From Hsuehochloa calcarea (Eukaryota; Streptophyta; Magnoliopsida; Poales; Poaceae), in contig CM070615.1 of assembly GCA_036346395.1 (NCBI GenBank), positions 8,003,534 through 8,067,533 on the forward strand: 64,000 nucleotides of DNA. Reading direction: 5' to 3'. This document shows, piece after piece, positions 57,295 to 64,000 of the stretch. The notes below the pieces were generated by a model. That model saw only the letters and a list, made by a program, of their open reading frames with translations. It searched no databases and was not told the DNA's origin. The position numbers and the translations under genes are program-made. The first letter of the stretch is position 1. Each line of letters starts with the position of its first letter.

Positions 57295-58676
57295 ATTTCC
57301 CCCTTGATGAACACATTGGCAATTTTCCAGAAAATGTAGTTAAGTGGTTTGAAAAATAAAATACTCGCTGTTTTCGCGCAAAGGCACAACTTGGTCCATA
57401 AGCAAAAGAAAGCTTAGGAAACGATCAAGCTGGCTTCAGAAATAGCATAGCCAAGCGAGATAAGGCAAAGAGAGCACAAAAAGCTTCAATTTCCAGAAAG
57501 TAGCCAAAAATCTCACTTTGGTCCATATGAAAGAACAAATATTCTATTTGACTTTTGATCATTGTGAGTCTTCTAGATTTGCAAATATAATCAGAAAAGC
57601 CAATAAAACCAAGAGAATCCACTCACAATGATTACCAATTTTCAGAAAATTCATTTTCCCTTTATGACTCCAAAAAGCTCTAAAAACCATATTTTCTCTA
57701 ATCTTTCTCCCCCTTTGACAATGAATTCATCATGATGCAAGGAAAAAGTTAGAGCATGAAGGAATAGCTAATTTTTGTTTTTGAACTTTAGCAAAAGGAG
57801 CCATGAAGATTATCCATGAAGACAGTACAAGTATTACACCAAACCATATTAAGTGAAGAAGATGTGTTCAATCATGGCAAATCATGTACTGCAAAGCTAA
57901 GACCAAAATACCAATACTCTGAGATTAAATGAATTGATACCATAATAAGTTACTCAATATCATAGTTTCACCAAGGTATCCAAAAATTAGTCAAGCCATG
58001 TCTATAAGTAAAATGGAGACCAGAAACCAGAAACTAAGGCATTTTGAGCATTAGAAGTTCAAATATGAAGCAATTTAATCAAGCACCTAGCATTTTTGAG
58101 CAATTTGCTGAAAATGATATATACATATTTTATAGCATTGTGATAGATCTCAAGCCTTGCCGCGACCATCTCAAGCATGCAGCTTAAAAGAATGGTCTAG
58201 GTCATCCAAAACTCCCCCTGAGTTCATGCCTAGTGCAATGGCAAGCAGTCTCATGAGAAAGAATTGGTGAGATCAGTTTTTTCGCACATAAAAACTCATT
58301 CTTCATTTGCTTGACTTAAGGATTAACAAAGCTCATTTTACAGCTCAAACTCAGTTCAAAACTCAATTTAACCTATATGACATGGCATGAATCATGAGAG
58401 GATCACTAAAGCAAAACTAGTCACAAGATCCAACAAAACATGATTTGATTCAATTTTGCTCACAGATATAAAGCTAGCAAGGCAAAAGCTAAGCTAAACA
58501 AGAAGAGCCATAAAAGAAGTCTAGCAGACTATCACAGAACATGGCAAGGTATAAAGTATGAAAACATGCTATACAAGAATCATAATCAAAGCTCCACAAG
58601 TTTATAATACAATGCAAGATATTTGAATTTTAAAATGCATTATGATACAATGAATGCAAAAAGTGCAAACTCCCTC
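57295..58676 (-). other. 3' non-coding region with repeated polypurine tracts
   Basis: The functional tract next to the LTR reads AAGGGGGAAAT on the minus strand (57296-57306). Further tracts of AAAGGGGGAGAAAG type are at about 57704-57718 and CAGGGGGAGT at about 58212-58221. No ORF is supported, and there is no envelope-like gene. Confidence 0.7.
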
Positions 58677-60300
58677 TCAAAATAGCCCAATAGGACTAAT
58701 AACCCCTAACTCTCCCCGCAAAGTAGCAAAACGAGAAGAATCAAGCGCTTTAGTGAAAATATCTGCAAGATGTTGCTCTGACTCTACAAAGTGAAGCACA
58801 ACATCACCCTTCTCAACATGGTCTCTCAGAAAATGGTATCGAATATCAATGTGCTTAGTCCTAGAATGTTGCACTGGGTTTTTGGCAATGTTTATGGGAG
58901 AAATGTTGTCACAGAAAAGAGGAACGCTCTCCAAAAATAACCCATAGTCCCGCAGCGTGGATAAGATCCAGAGAACCTGAGAGCAACCACTGACTGCAGC
59001 TACATACTCGGCCTCGGCTGTGGACTGTGCAACAGAAGACTGTTTTCTTGAAGACCAAGAGATAAGGGATGTGCCTAAGAAATGACACGTGCCAAAAGTA
59101 CTCTTCCTATCCACTCTACACCCCGCAAAATCAGCATCAGAAAATGCTCGAATATAGAGAGCAGAAGAAGAAGAATACCAGAGTCCAAAGTTAAGAGTAT
59201 CTTGAAGGTACCTCAAGATGCGACGTACTGCTTGACGATGAGAAGCACGAGGGGAAGCCTGAAAGCGAGCGCACAGACATACACCAAATTGTATGTCCGG
59301 CCTCGACGCTGTGAGATAGATGAGGGAGCCAATCATGCTGTGGTACTCCTTCTGGTCCACGGGCTCTCCATCCTCATCAGGGTCCAGCACGGTGGTTGTG
59401 GCAATGGGAGTAGACATTGGCCTACTGCTTCCCATATTGAAGCGCCGAAGAAGGTCCTTTGTATACTTACTCTGGTGGATGAAGGTGCCTTCTTTCAGTT
59501 CTTTAACTTGAATACCAAGGAAGAATGTCAACTCTTCCATCATGCTCATCTCGAACTCACTGCTCATAGAATCTGAAAATCTGGACACCAAAGCATGAGA
59601 AGAACCACCGAATGTGATATCATCCACATAAATCTGAACCAATAAGAAATCACTGCCATGCCTGAGAGTGAATAAGGTTTTATCAACCATTCTAATTTTG
59701 AAATCATTTTCAAGCAAGAAACTCTTAAGCCTATCATACCAAGCTCGAGAAGATTGCTTCAATCCATACAAAGGCTTTGGAGAGTTTAAAAACATAGTTT
59801 GGGAACTTATAATTTTCAAAATCAGGTGGTTGCTTGACAAAGACCTCTTCTTCCATGAAACCATTTAAGAAAGCACTTTTAACATCCATTTAAAAAAGCT
59901 TGAAACCCTTGGATGAAGCAAATGCTAGTAAAATGCGAATGGCTTTCAATCTAGCTACAGGAGCAAAGGTTTCTTCAAAGTCTAAGCCTTCTACCTGGGA
60001 ATAACCTTGAGCTACAAGTCTAGCCTTATTGCGAACAACCAATCCATCCTCACTTTGCTTATTTTTAAAAACCCATTTTGTTCCAATAACATGAGAATTA
60101 GAAGGATGCTCAACTAAGGTCCAGACTTTGTTTCTTTCCAAATTTTCAAGTTCTTCATGCATGACATTGACCCGAGAGGCATCAGATAAAGTATGGGTGA
60201 TATCTCGGGGTTCAAAAGATGCGACAAAAGCAGAATGAGCATGAGAATTAGGAGAAATAAACCTGGAGCGAGTGACTCGCTCTTGAAGATCCCCAATCAT
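58677..60300 (-). pseudogene. Reverse transcriptase and RNase H, nearly intact
   Basis: A 136-residue frame at 59890-60300 ([29 protein letters not shown]) and a 395-residue frame at 58677-59864 are separated by a stop at about 59889, where the sister copy has Gln before MDVKS, and a frame change. Catalytic YVDD is present in IYVDDITFGGSS. RNase H shows ADFAGCRVDRKST, AQSTAEAEYVAA, and HSRTKHIDIRYHFLRDH. The 3' part, including RNase H, is open to its stop and better preserved than in the element at 3159-15221. Confidence 0.9.
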
Positions 60301-61446
60301 CTACTCAGGTGGATGCAGTCGCTGAATATGAAGAGGAGCTCCTGGTGCAGAAGTGGCCTCTACCTCACGAGCTGAGGAGGTAGGAACAGAGCCACTCAAG
60401 TCGTCGGTGAAGATAGGAGGAGGCTGCTCAGCTAAAACTGGAGCAGTAGTAGCAGGCTCTCCAACCCTCTCAGAAGTGACTGGATGATGTATCGGGTCCT
60501 CATCCTCAGAGTCATCATCGACGAAGATGCTTTCTTGAATTTCAGGAACCTGTGTACATATAGCATCGGGTGTATTACCAGGACTAGCCTCATCAAAAGT
60601 GACTTCGCAAGTCTCAACAATTTTGTTAGTGTCAACACTAAATACACGATAGACACGAGAATGAGTAGGATATCCAAGAAATATACCATCAGAACATCTA
60701 GACTCAAATTTATCAAAGTTGCCATGCTTAAGAATGAAGCACTTGCAACCAAAAATCTTGAAATGAGAGACTTTGGGTGAATGACCAAATCTAAGCTCAA
60801 AAGAGCTCTTCCCAATCACAGATCTCAAGAAAACCCTATTAGAGATATAACAAGCAGTTGAGATTGCCTCAGCCCAAAATCTCCTAGGATTAGAATACTC
60901 ATCTAACATGGTCCGAGCCATCTCTACAAGAGTCCTGTTCTTCCTCTCTACAACACCATTCTGCTGGGGAACTTTAGGTGAAGAAAACTGATGCTCAATT
61001 CCCCCATCAGTGCAGAAGGTAGAAAAGGAAGAATTCTTGAATTCTGTCTCATTGTCACTCCTAATGGCTCTCAAAGATCCAGGAATATCAACAGCAAGTC
61101 TAAGGACCAATTCTATAAAGAAGCCAAAAGCCTCGTCCTTAGAAGCCAAAAAATAAACCCATGAATACCTGGAGAAATCATTCACAACCACAAGCACATA
61201 TCATTTCCCACCAGCTGACTGAACTCTAGAAGGACCAACAGTCTCTAAGTGCAGAAGCTGTCCTGGTCCATCAGTCATCACTAAGGTAAGAGGTGGATGG
61301 GAAGCAGAAACCATCTTACCATGTCTACAGGGTGAGCACACAAGATTTCTAGCAGCCTTCAGCCTAGGCAAACCTCTAATCAAGTCCTTGCAACTGACTC
61401 TAGACAGATGATCAAAGCCTATATGGCCAAGTCTACGATGCCACAA
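60301..61446 (-). pseudogene. Integrase with pre-integrase zinc domain, two stops
   Basis: The HHCC zinc domain (MWHRRLGHIGFDHL ... CSPCRHGK) is at 61201-61446. A TGA at about 61198 replaces the Trp of the sister copy (EKWYILIIVDDFSRY). The core follows with SWVYFLASKDEAF, IRSDNETEFKN and PQQNGVVERKNRTLVE, then the conserved GCKCFILKHGNFDKFE segment and an acidic, Pro-rich linker. A TAG at the 60300/60301 boundary replaces Gln (HPPDQ in the sister copy). All three acidic catalytic positions look retained in their motifs. Confidence 0.88.
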
Positions 61447-61623
61447 AACAAGATCATGAGAATTAGAGGCTATAATACATCTAGGACTGGAAGCTGAACA
61501 AATACTAAAATTTGCACAAAAGATCTTCTCAAATCTGGAGATCTCAAAAACAAGCTCACCCGAGGAATATAGAACTCTACACTCACCAGTTTTAAACCTT
61601 ACTTCTAGACCCTCATCAAGCAG

Positions 61624-61899
61624 CTAAGAAACAGATAGAAAATTATACCTCAGCTTACTTACCAAAACGACGTCTTTAAGCATGAACTTGTTGTTGACGC
61701 GCATAGTGCCCTTGGCAGTCACGGTCCCGGTAGAAGCATCCCCAAAAGTAATCAATTCATTGTCGGATGCACGTGTGAGGGAGGAGAGGGAGGAGAACCA
61801 TCTAGAATCTCCGGTCATATGTCGAGAACACCCGGAGTCAACAAGCCATATGTCCTCCTTCCTCGCACGATTTAACCTAAAAGCACAAGCGTAAAACAT
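61624..61899 (-). pseudogene. Protease domain
   Basis: The frame shows IWLVDSGCSRHMTGDS, the copia aspartic protease site with an intact catalytic Asp, and NNKFMLKDVVLVSKLRYNFLSVS. It stops at a TAG where the sister copy has the Gln of SISQLLDDG. Confidence 0.85.
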
Positions 61900-62289
61900 C
61901 TATGCCTCAGATCAAGTTAGTGATAAAAGATCTAGGAATCCAGTACTGAGATGCACGATGCCTGGGTGCAACAGTAGAAGCAGCAAAAAAATAATCAGGA
62001 ACAAAATCATAAGAATGCACACGAGAATCACCTAGACCTCTCCGAAACGATCTACCAAAAATTCGATACTCCCCCTGTCTAGATGCTACCCGTGGTCTCT
62101 CCTCACGATATCCTAAACCAGAATGCTGCCTAGACCCACCAAAAGAATCAACAAAGTTCTCTACAAACCTAGGCCTACATGTAGTACGATAAATAGGATG
62201 CCTGGCTCTAGAGACTACAGCAGGTGAAGGGACTCATCTAATGGTTCTCAAAGCGCTCATCCTCTCTTTTCTCTCAATCTTTAATCTCC

Positions 62290-64000
62290 GGAAGCAGAAC
62301 TCAACAGTGTGGCCATCTTTCTTGCAGAAGGTGCAATGGTACTTGACCTTTTGAGGGTCTCAGACTAGTGAAATGAAGCACCTTTCTTCTTGAGAAAGAG
62401 TTTGAGCAAAACCTGCAGATTTGAAAATAACCTTGGATGGCTTAGGAGGTTCTACCTCAAACACACCACGTTTCACAACTCTTGCAATCTTAGATGAGTG
62501 ATTCTTGGAATGCTCTAGGGGATTAAAACCTAGGCCACTATTTTTCACACTCACTTTGGATTGGTCAAGAATCATGTTGAGTTTCTTTTTTCCACTAGAA
62601 AACCTCTCAAGAGTCACTTTGAGGTAATCATTCTCTTTGGCTAAATCCTCACATCTAGTACACTTTCTTGACTTTATTGTCTTATCATGTTTACTCTTAA
62701 GAAGAGCCACTTCCACTTTCAAAGCCTCACAAGACGCACAATAGAAATTATTAATCCTATTCAACTGCTCCTTAAATTTAACTCTAAAAGCCTCTTGTAT
62801 CTTACCAAAAATTGTTTCAACTTCAGCATTCAAGACACAAGAGGTAGAGCCAATAACTTTCTTAGAAGCAGTAAAAGATATGGATTTTTCAATTTTAGCT
62901 TTTTCTTCTAGAGTCTTATTTAGAGCTTCAATCTCAATTGTGAGCTTATGACAATTTTCACATGAAGCAGATCTAGTGTACACAACTATTTCTGTCATCT
63001 CTTGCATTTTAATCCTATTATTCTTACAATGAGAGCAAGTGTGACTAGCATCAAATTTTTGTAATTCTTTCAAGGCGCTATCCAATTTTAATTCAAGCAA
63101 AGCACAATTTGTGCAAGTTAAAGGGATAGCATCCAAAGCAGTCACATCAAGAGAAATAGCATCCATGCAAACAGAACTAGACATGAGAGATTCCAGTTCA
63201 TCAAGAGCATCTTTTAATTGATTCACTACAGAGAAATGAGCAGATTTTAAGCTTGTTAATTCTTTAAGCAAACTAGAGCAGGAATCACAAATATCATCAG
63301 GATTAATGGATTTGAGCATAACAACTTCTAGGTTCAAATTATCAATCATAGTATCATGTTTCTTAATCCTTTTAACTTGCTTATGCAATTTCTGTTCAAC
63401 AAACACCAAATCCCTTTTCATATCAGCAAGCGAAAGACATACCTCATCGGGATCGCTAAAAGGATCCTCTTCATTGGAGGAGTCAGTGTCGTGGCTGTTC
63501 TTGGTTATGAAACACATGCCGGAGAAGTCATGAGCCTTCTTTTTGCCATGGGAGTCACTATCGTCGTCCTCCGTCTCCGAGTCCACATCGCTCATGTTCA
63601 CATTCTCAAGAGCGGCAAGGACCCGTCTGACAAACTTGCCATAGTTTATCTTCTTGGGTTTTGCATCCCTCTCTTGAGGATGCCTTCGTGACTCCTCCTC
63701 CTTGCCCTTCAGCTTGGGGCACCTGGAGCGAATGTGGTTTGGCTCACCACATTCAAAGCATGTGATTGGTCCACCTCTCCTCCTGTTTCTCACCTTGTTG
63801 TAAGCTCTCGTGAATTTGGTGGATAGGAGGGCTAAATCATCTTTAGGTAGTTTCTCAAGCTGCTCATCGCTCAAAGAATGCAAAGCTGATCAAGAAAAAG
63901 CCGATGAGCTAACATCCAAAGAATGAGAAGAACTACCCTTAGATTGGTCGACCACTAAAGCCATCGACTCTGTCTTGGGGAGACGCGAGATAAAATCAAT
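62290..64000 (-). pseudogene. Gag with coiled-coil CxxC extension and two zinc knuckles
   Basis: The window edge lies inside Gag; a TGA near 63890 splits it, and a 507-residue frame (62360-63883) follows. It begins with LPKDDLALLSTKFTRAYNKVR, the zinc knuckle CFECGEPNHIRSRC and an acidic linker. A long coiled coil follows with CxxC pairs at CDSC, CTNC, CSHC, CENC, CASC and CTRC. Past a stop near 62370 the same frame gives a second CCHC knuckle, CTFCKKDGHTVEFC (about 62300-62345). The layout is the same as in the element at 4761-6750 despite strong sequence divergence, which argues for selection on this architecture. Confidence 0.88.

Larger units (their letters stand above)
55443..64000 (-). 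mobile_element. Sirevirus-like Ty1/copia element, 3' LTR to gag, runs off the window
   Basis: On the minus strand, from right to left: gag with zinc knuckle and CxxC coiled coil, second zinc knuckle, protease, integrase, reverse transcriptase and RNase H, a 1.4-kb non-coding region with several polypurine tracts, and a complete 3' LTR (57294 to 55443). The 5' LTR is beyond 64000. It is a different family from the two other Sirevirus copies (LTR starts TGTCGATATC, Gag sequence diverged) but of the same design. Frames are long, broken by isolated stops, most explained by single C-to-T type changes. The left flank TGTAC (55438-55442) would be one target copy. Confidence 0.9.

Overview
This window is nuclear DNA from a plant, almost certainly a grass and most likely rice (Oryza) or a close relative. 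The reasons are spliced plant genes with very GC-rich 5' exons that become AT-richer downstream, and dense nests of grass-type LTR retrotransposons (Sirevirus-like, BARE/Angela-like, and Ty3/gypsy with kilobase LTRs), plus CACTA and hAT miniature elements. The species call is inference from style, not from a database match. There are no bacterial features and no CRISPR array.

Layout. 1-3158: 5' part of a decayed Ty3/gypsy element on the minus strand. 3159-15221: a Sirevirus-like Ty1/copia element on the plus strand with a truncated 5' LTR, broken gag-pol and complete 3' LTR; a 1.6-kb solo LTR sits in its 3' non-coding region, flanked by the 5-bp target duplication TATTG. 15222-19442: leader and 3.6-kb LTR of a second gypsy element (minus). 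17971-22420: a 2.24-kb tandem duplication joining part of that LTR to the promoter and first exon of the next gene. 22246-26652: an O-fucosyltransferase-like gene (11 exons, plus). 27859-29634: a convergent five-exon gene for a lumenal PsbP-domain protein (PPD4-like). 30535-30948: two miniature DNA transposons. 31395-36900: a possible old DNA transposon outlined by inverted repeats, filled by a truncated Sirevirus and a gypsy LTR fragment. 37491-40823: a five-exon PLP-dependent class V aminotransferase-fold gene (minus) with a TATA box. 42430-48686: a BARE/Angela-like copia 5' end whose LTR holds a Sirevirus solo LTR. 48687-55442: two gypsy LTR blocks in opposite orientation, the second holding a CACTA miniature element with the 3-bp duplication GAA. 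55443 to the window end: most of another Sirevirus-like element on the minus strand.

Only three host genes are supported. They look unrelated in function: a Golgi-type glycosyltransferase, a thylakoid-lumen protein and a PLP enzyme. They sit as islands in retrotransposon sequence. I see no new multi-gene system. The most interesting signals lie in the Sirevirus-like elements: (i) two clusters of short near-palindromes at fixed places in every LTR, with a different motif in one family; (ii) a Gag extension of coiled coil studded with CxxC pairs between two zinc knuckles; (iii) repeated polypurine tracts; and (iv) stop codons dominated by C-to-T type changes. Other points of note are a GC-AG intron and the LTR-carrying promoter duplication at the fucosyltransferase gene, and a triple hairpin array in a gypsy LTR.
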